A DNA stretch of 64,000 nt from Malachius bipustulatus (GCA_910589415.1 OU342632.1:18975507-19039506); one strand, 5' to 3'; shown: positions 39,401 through 47,850, counted from the stretch's first letter. The notes: generated by a model from the letters alone, not told the origin. Program-made: numbers and translations.

Positions 39401-42400
39401 TCTTTAAATCCTTAGCCCTTAGAAATATCCCGATAATGAGGTCGCACATGACCCCCTCCTCCCGTTTAAGTCAAAATTTATAACTTGACAAGGACTGCAA
39501 AACGTCAAAAGATCGTTAAATAATTGCCATTGAATTTTTTTGGACATATCAAAAAAAAATCGTTATGCTCAGAATTTAAAAAGGGGGGGGAGAATAAACG
39601 TTCTCATACTGAGACACAGACTGTCAATTCTGAAAAGGAAGATCATTTTTGTGCAGATAATTGAAATATCCTTAAAATAAAGGCCTCGCATGACCCCTTC
39701 CCCCATGCAAGTCGAAATTTTGAACTTGGCAAGGACGGCAACGTCAAAAAATCCTTAAAATAATTGCCATCGAATTTTTTTTGTACGTATCATTTTTTTT
39801 CAATTCTGCTCGGAATTTAAAAACGAGGGGAGGGAGTATAAATGTTCTCATACTGAAACACAGACTGTCAATTTTGAAAAGTAAAATAATTTTTGTACAT
39901 ACAGGGTGGTCCAACTTAAAACGTCAGGACTTTACCAAACAATAGATAACGTTAAAATAATGCCAGTTTCTCTAATACACTTATAGCCGGGAAAGCTTCC
40001 TTTTCAAGATACAGGGTGTTGAAGTTTTGGGGAAAAAAATAATGTTTTGTGAATATTGTCAAAACGGCTGCTTTAAAAAAATTGAAATTTGGCACGCAGC
40101 ATGAGCTATAAGTATCTTTCATGATTTACGGCTTATGGTGATAAATTGCGAAAACCAGCGGCGGAGATATAGGTGTGTCATCGCCCCTTTAAAAAAAAAA
40201 TTGACGCCACTGACTCTATGATTACTGACAATTGTTACATTAGTTAGGTGTTGTTTATTTCTGTTATTTAATTATTTAAGTAAAAGTTATTTGATTAGAA
40301 TTTGTCTGTTATTCTTAAAATGGCTACGGATATTACCTAAGAAAACCTGAATTATCTCGAAAACGGTGCGCCTTGTGAAAAAATTAGAGAGTACTTTTTT
40401 GTTCTAAAAAGCATGGGGCATTGAATAGTATTATTAAATTTGCCATAGAGTCAGTGGCGTCAATTTTTTTTTTGAAAAGGTGCAATGGCACACCCATATC
40501 TCCGCCGCTGGTTTTCGAAATTTATCACCATAAGCCGTAAATCATGAAAGATAATTAGCTCATGCTGCGTGCCAAATTTCAATTTTTTTAAAGCAGCCGT
40601 TTTGACAATATTCGCAAAACATTATTTTTTTCCCAAAACTTCAACGCCCTGTATCTTGAAAAAGAAGCTTTCCCGGCTATAAGTGTATTAGAGAAACTGG
40701 CATTATTTTAACGTTATCTATCGTTTGGTAAAGTCCTGACGTTTTAAGTTGGACCACCCTGTATAATTTAAATATCCTTAAATGACGTCTCACATGAATC
40801 CCTCCCCCCATTGCAGCTCAAAATTTTGAACTTGACAAGGTCTACAACCTCATTTTTGACATCTGACGCATCATTTTTACGTCAAAAAGTACTTAAACTA
40901 ATGCCACTGAATTTTTTTGTACCTATCAAGGCTCTTATTTACTTATTTCATTCTTCTCAGAATTTAAAAATGGGGGGGAAGTATAAACGTTCTCATACTG
41001 AAACACAGACTGTCAATTTTAAAAAGGAAGATCATTTTTGTGCAGATAATTGAAAGTTCCTTAAAATAAAGGTCTCACATGACCCCTTCTCCCATACAAG
41101 TCAAAATTTTTGAACTTGACAACGACTGCAACGTCATTTTTGACATTTGACGCATCATTTTTACGTCAAAAAGTATTTAAACTAATGCCATTGAATTTTT
41201 TTGTACCCATGGAAGCTCTTATATCATTCTGCTCAGAATTTAAAAGGGGGGGGGGAGTATAAACGTTCTCATACTGAAACACAGACTGTCAATTTTGAAA
41301 AGAAAGATCATTTTCGTGCAGATAATTGAAATATCCTTAAAATGAAGTCTCACATGAACCCTCCCCCCCCCCCCCCCCTTGCAGCTTAAAATTTTGAACT
41401 TGACAACGTCATTTTTGACATTTGACGCATCATTTTTATGTCAAAAAATGGTTAAATTGAAGCCATAGATTTTTTTGTACCTATCAAAGTTCTCATTTCA
41501 TTCTGCTCAAAATTTAAAAATGAAGGGGGGGAGTATAACCTTTCTCATACTGAATCACGGACTCCCAATATTCTTTCCTACATCCCTTATCTGAGAAGTT
41601 TTCCGTCCCAGTTTTCTGAAGTTTTTTTTGTCATACAATTTTTGTGCTTGCTGGTGCCGCAAGATACCGCTCAGCATCCTTTGATGGTGGCAAAGAGAGA
41701 TTGAATTTGCTTTTCCTAGTAGAAAAGTCAAGACGTTGGTTAGAGGAAAGCGGATTTCTTCCAACATTTGCTCTTCCATATTGGCACCATATAAAGCAAC
41801 GAGAAAGCGTTGATCACCATCTTTGATGTACTCTGTTGTTTTTCTCCAGATGTTTGAAGGTGGTAATGGTAGTACTTAGTCCGTTGATTTTCTGGGCGAG
41901 GGAACAAAATTTTATTCTTTCCCTGGTTGAAGATGGACGATGTATTTTTCGCGGTCGCGGAGAAACTAAATGTTCTCAGCCACACTCCAGGAAGGAGGAG
42001 GTGAGCATGCCCACCTACGACAGGAAGGGAGATACGAGGAACGCTTGACCAGCTTTTAGGAGAAGAGGAACTTGAATATGAACCTGAGGTCGGTGAAATG
42101 GGAGAGGAGTATGGCCACAGCACCGCAGAGACGCACTACACTTTTTAATCCTGAGAGTCCTTTTTTTAATCACTTTCAGCAAAGTGTCTTAGTTTGCAAG
42201 GTTTAAAGAAACTCGTCAGGAATACTGATACCATAATAATTATTAATAATTAAATATTGTTATATATTAAAATATAAAAATTAGTAAAAGTACGTCTACT
42301 TCGTAATGGAAATAATGAATACAACAATATTTGTAACAATACTATTATTATCAAAATTTAAAAACAAAGTGAAGTAGGTACACTAATTAGGTATACTGAA

Positions 42401-45400
42401 AATTGTATTACTTAACCAGGTTGTTTATAATAATTAAGTGACAAGTAAAATTATTGTGACTTGTATTGTTGCTGGTGCTGGTGCTGGTATCGTAATACCT
42501 GGTCATTAAGTTTTAATTCTACTAATCCTCTGAATATTAAAACGCCTGTAGATCTTTATCTCATATGTGTACATCCTTCTATTTTCCTAGTTTTTCTGTA
42601 ATAGTTATCAAGCGTCAGCTCCTTTTAAGCTTCCGTATCCGTATAAGGAAGCGACCAGAAATTTTAGGTATCATTTCTTTCTACACGGAACTTCTACTAT
42701 CTTATTCTTATTAGTTATTACTTAACTCTCTGCTATGAATATTGACAGCAATTGTTCGAGAGGCTGTTCGGCTCTAGGGGTGTTCGAGCCGTTTCCTCGA
42801 ACAGGGAGTCAAGAAATAAGAGGCGTCAAGAAATTAGGGGCGTCAAAAACGTGACATGAACAAAAAAATTCATCGTTTTGAAATATTAATTTTAAAATCG
42901 TCAGGATTTGGCGCGCTTTTTTTCTCGCCCGCTCACAGTTGCTTGGACCTTTTTGATTATTTATCTCTCTCCCTCGCCCTCTTTCGGAAAAACATTGTGT
43001 TAAAGAAGTGTTTTCCATTTTTGTATTTAATTTTTAATTTCCACGTAACTTTTTTCATACTTTGCTGTTTTGGAGGGAGGGAGGAGGTTGGTTCGTAGAA
43101 GCATTTTCAAACAAGGCGCCATTCTCCTCCACGCCAGCACTGGTTGTTCGGGACGAAATTATCGTACAAGATAATATTTTTTAGACTTATCAAATAAATA
43201 GCTAGTGCCAACATTCTTCAACATCGTCCTACCACCACCCCCGTCTCCACTAATTCATCTGGTTTAGCTGGCAACGGGGTCTGTAACCCTGGATGGATGG
43301 CATGTTCGGCTTTAGCTTCTTAAAGTGTGGGAAATTTTGTCCAATTTAGACTCTCCAAAAATTTATTTTCCTTCTTTTAATTAATCGTGTTCATAATAAA
43401 AGAAGGAAAGTATAATATACGGACATATAAAGAGAAATTGTACCGATTTTTAAAATCCACCCTCCAAGGAAAATTGCTTGGGAGGAAAAGACCTGTACGA
43501 AAAAGGATATCGTGGTTCAAAAACCAGAGGACATGGTTTTCAAAAACAACCACAGAACTGTTAAGAGCGGCAGTCAATGAAAATCAAGGGAGGAAATGTG
43601 CGCCTCCCTCTCTAAATTTTGAGTCCAACAAGACAGAACGCTTTTGAACTTTTTGAAACAGTATTTCGTGATCTATAACCTAAAATAACTACTTTAATAA
43701 AAAGGAAATAAAAAAAATCATAGTAGCAGTTTTTTCACGATTTTTTTGTTTTTTAAATTCAAGATTTCTTCATGAAATCTGTATGTACATAGTGCCTAAA
43801 GTTTGGACGGTTTAATAGAAAATCTTTATAACAACAAAAGTTAAAAAAAATAGATCATTTTTTATAAAACATCAATGGTGAAAACCAAATTAGATATCGC
43901 TTTCGTTTTTGAGTTATCGGCAAAATTAAAAAAAAAAAGTTCGTGTCCCCCTATTTCAGATCGCAGTTTTCAATCTAGGGACTGAAATTTTGGAAGGAAG
44001 ATATCCATGAAGAGTGGTCTGGTATTGCATTCCAGCAAAATGACAGCCATTTGAATTTTCGGAAAATTTGCTATTTTTTAAACCCCTGTATGAGCAAGAT
44101 GAAAAAAACTTTGAAACCAAATCAACAGGGTATAAAGAAAATTATTTGAAATTTGAGTTAATGCAATAAAAGTTCCAATATTTATATTAATAAGCCAATG
44201 GCGTGGGTAGGGAAAGGGTAAAAATGGCTCAAATGGCTTTAAAAAAAGTCTACAACCATTTATGAGCACATTTTTGGAGGAATTGGAGTGAAATTTTCAC
44301 AGTAGACAACTGTACTAATAACCTCTAGCCATGGAAAATTTCAAAACGCAAATATTAAAAATGGCGGAATTATTAGAAATTTTTATATCTAATCCAATCT
44401 AATCAAATTCTCGATTTTAAAAACGCCTCTGAAGCTTCATCTTTCAAGATTAGTGCGCGAAACTCTGCAATCTTGCAGTACTTTGAATGATGTTGGATTT
44501 TGGTTGAAAAAGTTGCTTAAAATCGCGTTACTTCTACAGGGTGTAACTTCAAAATTCTCAAAAAAAAACGGTCTTGTCCCCCCCACTTCTGGTTGCAGTT
44601 TCTAATTTAGGGGACTGGAATATTTGTGGGAGTAAGATATTCATAATAAGTGGTCTGGTATTGCATTTGAGTAAAATTAATAGAGGCGTTTCAAAATGGT
44701 GACCATTTCAGTTTTCCTAAAAATTGGTATTTTTAGACCCGGCATATGCAACATGGAAAAAAAATTGAAAAAAACTTTGCGAAGAAAAACTAAATTTACA
44801 GGCTGTGGAGAATTTTTTTGAAGAAAATGAGCAAAATTGCAAAATTTCTATTAGTTCTATCCATTTTATGGCACTTTTTCAAAGGAATTGAACTGAATTT
44901 TTACAGAATTTTTTTCGAAAAAATTTCAGAAAGCCAGTTTCCAAGATGACGAAAATATTCCTTGTACAGGGTGGGCCATCCTATAGGATAGTTTTCCAAA
45001 CGCTTCTGTAGGTTTATCTCCAAAGTTTTTTTTACACGAAATTGTGAATTTCTGTAAAACTTCTGTATTTTTTTAATTTTGTTTAAAAAATTCGAAGGTC
45101 GCCTAGTTTGTATGTGCAGGTTCACCTTTCAAAACTCGCCAAAACCTTATCTCTTCACCACGATTAGGTAGCAGTTTTGAGTCTAGGGAGCTGAAATTTT
45201 GCTATTACATACTTCCACAACAAACTGTCTGTATATCGAGTGGTAGGATTGTAATTTTTTAATATTAGAAAAAATTGTAATTTTTTAAACTCTTGTTACT
45301 TATACGCAAAACTTATTAATCAAATTGATAGAACGAGAAGAACTACGCCCTTGTGCCAAAAAATTGGCGTTTTTTTCTATTAATCTGCTAGTGAAGTATT

Positions 45401-47451
45401 TAGAAAATAGCTCAAAGTTGCTAAATTTCAATATCCATTATAGGATATGTTTTCAAAAGGGGTCTAAAATATCCACAGCAGGTAAACGAGATTAATTAAT
45501 TCGATATAAGGATGAAAAATTTCAGAAAATCAATTTAAAAAAGGTGAAAATATTCATAACTGAATCGCATAAAAATACCCCATTTACGCTATTGATGCGC
45601 AAAAAGGACTTTTGGACTTTTATTGGGTTTTTTGCTTTAAGTCATGGAATATTTAAATTATTGGTGTACATAAAACGTAGTCGTTCCTTGCTTGTAATTT
45701 TGGCTTATAGAAATAGCTCAATTCTTGTAAAGATACTTTTAGTCGTAGGTAATATACAGGATGTCCCTGAAATGACTTTACAGTTCACTGTCAATTTTTT
45801 CTCGTATTAAAAGTACCTTAAAGTTGATTCAAGTCAACTTATCTTATTCCAAATTTGTTTGTTGGTTGGACCACTAGAAAATACCGAAATGTTAATTTCG
45901 AAATTGTGTTTTGCTCATAAAAGCTAAACCGCTGCAGCGATTTTGATTAAAATTTGCTATGACGTTATGGTTTTATGACACAAAAAGCGCAATAATAATT
46001 TTTAGGTTTTTAATCCATTTGAACTTCTACGCCAATGGATATAGATTTTTTTATACGGGGCGTGGATTAGTCGACCGGTTTTCTACAAAAAGGTACTCTT
46101 TATAAAAATTGCCTGACCTTATCGTTTGGAAGGTAATCGCATTTGAATGTTCATTTTTATAGGAAATTTCGTATTTTTTTCATTGGATTTTCTTGATTTA
46201 CAAAAAATAATAAAACTAATTTACATTTCAACATTCAAAGGCGATTTTGAATGCCCAAATGCGACTTTGAATGTGAAAATTTTGAAATGTGAATTAATTT
46301 TTTTATTTTATGTACTTAAGTCAATAAGAAAATCTCATGGAAAAGTTTCCTATGAAAATCAACATACAAATGCGATTACCTATTATCTCCTAAACTATAA
46401 TGTATAAAGACTTTTATAAAGAATACCTTCTTTGTATAAAGTCGACTAATTCGGCATTAAAAAAAATTTATTTCCATTGGCGTAGAAGTTCAAAGGGTTT
46501 GAAATCTGAAAAAACCATAATCTACGGCAGTAAATTAACGTCATGAGTAATTTCAGTATTGCACTTTATGTTCCATAATACCATAACATAAATATCTGTA
46601 CAAACATAAATATCTAAAGAAATTGAAGTAAAGATTTGAGTCCCATTATTGTAATTTTTTATATTTAAATATTTATCGACTATAGGGTCCAAGAACTTCC
46701 TCCACTACCAACTGCTTCGAGTCATATAAATTCCAAAATTACATAATTTCCCCAAGATTGAAGTAATTTCCGAGGTTTTCCGACTTTAATTATCCAATTA
46801 ATACCTATATTTAAGCAATTATTCACTGGTATGTGCCTACTAAGTATAAGAATATGCCGAAAGTGCGAATAATCATATAGATCAAAGGAGCTCTGACAAG
46901 GGAAAAGCTTGTCAGCTTAGTATCAAAAAAAGCGCCCCAGGAATGAATATTGTGAGGCGTGGGCTACAATAATAATTGGGAAATCTGTTTCTGTCATAAT
47001 TTCGCTAAATTACACGGTATTCCACACCAATGCCCGAATATTTTTATTACCCACCGAAAGCGTAGGTAATGATTTTATTTATTCACTGCGTTATTTTTCT
47101 TATTTGCTAATTATTGCTGTTACGAAAAAATCATAATAGCCCACTAAATGGATTATAAATTTTGCTAATGCAATTATTTATTCACGATTATTATTTACAT
47201 AATATCCAGTGAAATATACCGAATCATAATGTACCTAATACCTATATGTATGTACACGTTTTCGTGCATATATTCATGAAATATAATAATAATAATATGT
47301 AGATTGATAGCTATATCATAATAAAATTTTATCCATTAATAACGTCATTACGTATATCGCCGTTACACTTTTTAATTTCCAGGAATAAATTTCAGTAAAC
47401 AACAACAAACGAAAGTAAATTTAATTTATCTCACCTTGTAATTACATCCAT
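12225..47451 (-). CDS. ZP-domain transmembrane apical-matrix protein (cuticulin-like), 12 coding exons
   Basis: Apical membrane protein of the insect ZP family, which polymerises into extracellular matrix that anchors cuticle. Coding exons, 5' to 3': 47435-47451, 29517-29565, 29291-29452, 28580-28736, 17193-17276, 16996-17129, 16795-16931, 16561-16715, 12960-13038, 12731-12893, 12488-12665, 12225-12424. They sum to 1515 nt and give one 504-residue frame across mixed-phase junctions. Layout: signal peptide ~1-22; Ser/Glu-rich spacer ~23-76; ZP-N with Cys 134, 164, 184, 229; ZP-C from ~247 with Cys 263, 308, 326, 369, 374, 378, 383; furin-type VRKR ending at 394; transmembrane helix ~453-475; basic tail to 504. 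Segments such as VATGNPVVFTLTPPECYME and GSPALYIECDVRMCHGRCP are very typical of conserved insect cuticulin-like ZP proteins. I do not assign an orthologue. Exons 2-12 are firm; exon 1 is inferred. Confidence 0.92.
12488..12665 (-). CDS. ZP gene exon 11 (end of ZP-C, furin-type site, linker)
   Basis: 178 nt; acceptor tatttag, donor gtgagt. Encodes SQACHWRNVKNVRKRSIENS with the basic VRKR site used in ZP proteins for shedding or maturation, then an S/T/E-rich linker ending EERNVSYI. Confidence 0.9.
12731..12893 (-). CDS. ZP gene exon 10 (ZP-C)
   Basis: 163 nt; acceptor gtaacag, donor gtgagt. Encodes CPVDDKLISRFRGSWSESGV, FAYMKTFRFTGSPALYIECD and VRMCHGRCP, with Cys 326, 369, 374 and 378. Confidence 0.94.
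12960..13038 (-). CDS. ZP gene exon 9 (ZP-C)
   Basis: 79 nt; acceptor ttttccag, donor gtaaaa. Encodes DGFDIVVNDCYAHNGATKKI and QLIDEFG, with Cys 308. It was too short to appear as an open frame but both junctions are in phase. Confidence 0.93.
13580..14860. repeat. Four tandem ~315-bp units in ZP intron 8
   Basis: Landmarks agggtga(a/g)aaaatcaaaac at 13941, 14258 and 14570 and cggaa(c/t)(a/g)gttag at about 13706, 14019, 14335 and 14650 show a 312-317-bp period. Units diverge and the last is shortened. Lys/Phe-rich open frames here follow the repeat and show no known domain. Confidence 0.88.
15171..16340. repeat. Tandem repeat, ~430-540-bp units, in ZP intron 8
   Basis: The sequence beginning gatcaaaatactc at 15171 recurs at 15603, and its aatcctgcatcgttc segment at 15198, 15630 and 16168. 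Units share cctgacgagtccaacgac, cagcgcaacttcg and gaaccgcgaacgcgcc blocks. Copies differ by insertions, and the third is partial. Confidence 0.87.
16561..16715 (-). CDS. ZP gene exon 8 (start of ZP-C)
   Basis: Acceptor acttttag and donor gtaagc; 155 nt. GA+G completes Glu, giving DVEVATGNPVVFTLTPPECY across the junction with exon 7, then GYGIGGNRVTGPVRVGDPLT and LIIYMRSKY. The longer open frame that runs upstream to 16750 is intron: using it would break the frame with exon 7. Confidence 0.92.
16795..16931 (-). CDS. ZP gene exon 7 (end of ZP-N)
   Basis: 137 nt; acceptor attgtag, donor gtaagt. Encodes KNFMWNTVTVQYNPLIEEEY, then HFKVTCEYGYDFWKTVTF with Cys 229, and ends FLDV plus GA of the next Glu. 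Confidence 0.92.
16996..17129 (-). CDS. ZP gene exon 6 (ZP-N)
   Basis: 134 nt; acceptor ttttcag, donor gtaagt. Encodes GYAYDPDCLYINGTGRDYYE and FYIQLNRCGTLG, with Cys 164 and 184 and an NGT sequon. Confidence 0.93.
17193..17276 (-). CDS. ZP gene exon 5 (start of ZP-N)
   Basis: 84 nt; acceptor tttgcag, donor gtaaat. Encodes IEAECQDDYMKIRVGFNGTF and TGLVYSA, the first ZP-N strand with Cys 134. Confidence 0.93.
17277..19660. other. ZP intron 4, 3' part; no gene recognised
   Basis: Unique-looking intron. A 129-residue open frame lies on the - strand at 17927-18316 (starts MIRNRRSQWLFAKDDGARVL). I recognise no family in it, its upstream frame is closed, and it sits inside the intron on the same strand as the gene, so I leave it as possible chance or relic. 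Confidence 0.4.
19670..20290 (+). pseudogene. Tc1-like DDE transposase relic
   Basis: With frame changes the + strand reads QRYEKTGLLTGRPVSGRVRT (HTH linker region), RALVSSYLRNRTVMA, HERRIAGLNFAREYMTWTIE, a W-(S)RV-FSDEWRFCL block carrying the first catalytic Asp, then GSDRRVRFWR and a later weak segment. Multiple stops and frameshifts make it inactive. It lies antisense in ZP intron 4. The terminal repeats were not located. Confidence 0.7.
20300..21960. other. ZP intron 4, middle; no gene seen
   Basis: AT-rich. Near 21370-21460 the decamer cgttcataa(a/g) recurs three times around a small hairpin (ccagagt...actctgg). No coding support. Confidence 0.5.
21961..25140. repeat. Satellite array of eleven 288-301-bp units derived from a MITE-like element
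   Basis: Units begin ctcaattacagcg at 21961, 22251, 22541, 22829, 23119, 23407, 23695, 23983, 24284, 24585 and 24885. Each unit starts CCCTCAATTACAGCG and ends near GTGCTATAATTGAGG, an inverted repeat, followed by a ~33-bp linker containing taaaagaagatatttatt. Units 2-7 are nearly identical; unit 1 and the 3' part of unit 11 are diverged, as expected at array edges. Every unit carries aacgtcac and tatgtcacg blocks. It lies in ZP intron 4. Confidence 0.96.
25141..26819. other. ZP intron 4; no gene seen
   Basis: Contains an (ATT)n microsatellite near 25887-25906 and a locally CpG-rich stretch near 26490-26550. Neither shows coding support. Confidence 0.5.
26820..27640 (-). pseudogene. mariner-family transposase relic
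   Basis: On the - strand, in order: a segment reading HEYLPQSSTVNQAYYT, then LKRLRDVISRIRPEMWRSGD, CFSHHDNAAAHSVLRIRAFL with the catalytic-Asp HHDNAxAHS motif, and FYYPAYSPDLDSCDYFLFPK with the second motif YSPDL-CDYFLF. These match mariner (D,D34D type) transposase closely. The 5' part is scrambled by frameshifts and stops. It is in ZP intron 4, same strand as the gene. Confidence 0.88.
27641..28579. other. ZP intron 4, 5' end; no gene seen
   Basis: Ordinary AT-rich intron; small hairpin at about 27949-27976 (gaccag...ctggtc). Confidence 0.5.
28580..28736 (-). CDS. ZP gene exon 4 (pre-ZP region)
   Basis: 52 codons plus one base; acceptor ttgacag, donor gtaagt. Encodes VVFIGETAPYVPVPALRTRT and DDIDWRLPVDTWDREYRRFR. 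It joins exon 5 as VQ-H-IEAEC, C+AT making His. Confidence 0.85.
29291..29452 (-). CDS. ZP gene exon 3 (Ser/Glu-rich spacer)
   Basis: 54 codons, phase 0 at both ends, acceptor ttcccgtag and donor gtgagt. Encodes SESIEDSTIEYSISNTTSIG and a similar acidic, Ser/Thr-rich stretch with NTT, NES and NHT sequons. Low conservation is expected for this spacer. Confidence 0.8.
29517..29565 (-). CDS. ZP gene exon 2 (signal peptide core)
   Basis: 49 nt with acceptor acgtttcag after a long pyrimidine tract and donor gtaagt. Encodes the hydrophobic WRYIFVIGMVSHFVPN in the frame that continues into exon 3. An ATG overlaps its first base but is in the wrong frame for exon 3. Confidence 0.75.
30377..30429. 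repeat. Perfect 15-bp hairpin stem, 23-nt loop
   Basis: accagtgctttaatg at 30377-30391 is perfectly complementary to cattaaagcactggt at 30415-30429. It is followed by a short GC-richer segment (gcgatcgaatcggttcc). It may be the core of a small MITE. Confidence 0.85.
31101..31179. repeat. Short inverted repeat, ~35-bp arms
   Basis: gctattaatacgctcttatg...ttaag at 31101 pairs with cttaaccatcatactcgcg...attaatagc ending at 31179, around a loop with cactcgcctacggctcg. Pairing includes a 12-bp uninterrupted core (atgatggttaag). Confidence 0.88.
31410..32700. repeat. Two direct copies of a ~650-bp repeat in ZP intron 1
   Basis: Segments such as cttatttgattctt (31441 and 32094), ccacgccactggcttatta and ttacaccagcggaaagttc recur about 653 bp apart in the same order. 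The family also appears in opposite orientation at 43850-45170. Confidence 0.9.
32701..34389. other. ZP intron 1; no gene seen
   Basis: Poly-T/A-rich sequence with scattered short frames that show no family features. Confidence 0.45.
34390..35330 (+). pseudogene. Three tandem fragments of a Jockey-like retroelement pol (RT thumb)
   Basis: The same ~375-bp fragment occurs at about 34396-34770, 34771-35145 and 35146-35330 (partial). The combined frames read NP-KTVIVRFT, an EEAKYLGVTL-like segment, and a MIAYGCVAW block, which match the segment between palm and RNase H of Jockey-like elements. Each copy has different stops and frameshifts. It is antisense within ZP intron 1. Confidence 0.7.
35331..37189. 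other. ZP intron 1; no recognised gene
   Basis: The longest open frame, 36389-36841 on the - strand (150 residues, Lys/Arg-rich), resembles no family I know and overlaps a weakly duplicated stretch. The undecamer cgttttatccac occurs at about 36158 and 36209. I call nothing coding. Confidence 0.4.
37190..37410 (+). pseudogene. Possible pogo/jerky-type transposase C-terminal relic
   Basis: An open frame reads SEDTTPVPGRKPGKAKIITP followed by an acidic-basic tail (TKRKKEAVTRKVLEEEE). This resembles the P-x-P...TGxxxILTxTP-type region after the DDE domain in pogo/jerky-derived proteins. No catalytic part is visible nearby, so the call is weak. Confidence 0.3.
37411..39399. other. ZP intron 1; no gene seen
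   Basis: AT-rich, with a ccagtggcgtccaggggagcac segment near 37632 that resembles the 'cacgccactgg' repeats elsewhere. A C-run lies at about 39381-39391. Confidence 0.45.
39400..41560. repeat. Tandem array, ~243-282-bp units, interrupted by a foldback element
   Basis: The landmark ctcatactga(a/g)acacagactg recurs at 39603, 39847, 40992, 41268 and (diverged) 41544. Each unit carries a gacccc...ccc pyrimidine run, a gacgcatcatttttacgtcaaaa-like part in later units, and a G-run before gtataaacg. Removing the inserted element at 39902-40761 brings the 39847-40992 spacing to ~283 bp, in line with the rest. Confidence 0.92.
39902..40761. mobile_element. 860-bp foldback (long-TIR) element with TA target duplication
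   Basis: Arms of ~319 bp (39902-40220 and 40444-40761) are near-perfect reverse complements and end in CAGGGTGGTCCAACTT / AAGTTGGACCACCCTG. A 223-bp loop between them has no transposase frame. TA flanks it on both sides (39900-39901, 40762-40763). The TA duplication fits Tc1/mariner-type mobilisation, but no autonomous partner is seen. Confidence 0.93.
41561..42130 (-). pseudogene. Degenerate coding-like segment, family uncertain
   Basis: Several overlapping - strand frames (41555-41779, 41740-42123) can be chained: a segment with KDGDQRFLVALYGANMEEQM, then LCHHQRMLSGILRHQQAQKL. The style resembles proteins often found with insect mobile elements, but I cannot name a domain. The 5' part (Ser/Pro-rich, 42000-42123) is GC-richer than its surroundings. 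Confidence 0.25.
42131..43849. other. ZP intron 1; no gene seen
   Basis: Contains a short gctggt repeat near 42471-42489 and a gttcgag(c)-type inverted motif near 42750-42805. No coding support. Confidence 0.45.
43850..45170. repeat. Inverted-orientation copies of the 31.4-32.7 kb repeat family
   Basis: Segments such as ttaataagccaatggcgtgg (44189), aagcttcatctttcaagattagtg (44432) and gcgttacttctacagggtg (44524) are the reverse complements of segments at 31410-32700. Two diverged copies can be traced. gtacagggtgggcc at 44964 marks another element-end motif. Confidence 0.82.
45961..46587. repeat. ~0.6-kb near-complete palindrome (foldback) in ZP intron 1
   Basis: The left half starting gttatggttttatgac is matched in reverse complement by the right half ending in ataccataac. 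Matching blocks include tttgaacttctacgccaatgg, attagtcga, ggtaatcgcatttg, and attttcttgattta/attttcttattgactta, running almost to the centre near 46257-46275. Little or no loop remains. No coding frame of note. Confidence 0.9.
46588..47434. other. ZP intron 1, 5' end
   Basis: AT-rich, low-repeat sequence immediately downstream of the inferred first exon. This is the kind of place where intronic enhancers sit, but I see no motif I would name. Confidence 0.4.
47435..47451 (-). CDS. ZP gene exon 1, coding part (17 nt)
   Basis: ATG at 47451-47449 starts MDVIT and the exon ends in AG before a GTGAGA donor. Exon 2 begins with a single base A before TGG, so exon 1 must leave two bases; AG+A gives Arg. 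The join reads MDVITRWRYIFVIGMVSHF, a credible signal peptide with a short basic n-region. A TAA is in frame 9 nt upstream of the ATG. The CpG-rich candidate promoter is close upstream. The distance to exon 2 (17.9 kb) is why this stays an inference. Confidence 0.55.
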
Positions 47452-47629
47452 GCTGCGTTAATACAAAAATTCAGTAAGACATTGGTCAGATATTTCGAAA
47501 CGCTATAACGTTCTAATGCAACAATTCAAGTATATCCGTTTTTCAACACATCCACAAATTAACAAAAAAGATCTTAAATCCCGATATCACAGGAGGCTAT
47601 GATTTGCCACATTCCTCGCAATACAAAAC

Positions 47630-47850
47630 TTTGAATCGAACAACCGATGCGTCAACTCCTATGCGCTCCGCTTGTTAAGAAGAGTTTACGAGAAGATTCG
47701 GTTAGAGGACGCGCGTATTTTCACGCACAAGTCTTTCGGATCGCACAGACACGCCGTGTGCAACACTCCGAGGATGCTTTTGCAGAATAATGACCACTTT
47801 CAAGTAAACTAGGATAAATATTAGACTCCCCCTCTCTTATTTTATAAATT
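47630..47850 (-). promoter_or_regulatory. Candidate promoter/5' UTR of the ZP gene (CpG-rich)
   Basis: From about 47636 to 47770 CpG is strongly enriched (about 17 in ~137 bp) against a CpG-poor background, and no open frame explains it. On the - strand a TATAAAA-like box lies at 47839-47846, about 70 bp before the CpG-rich part. The stretch ends about 190 bp upstream of the proposed ATG at 47451. An ATG near 47612 would make a short upstream frame if transcription starts above it. The start site is not placed. Confidence 0.4.
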
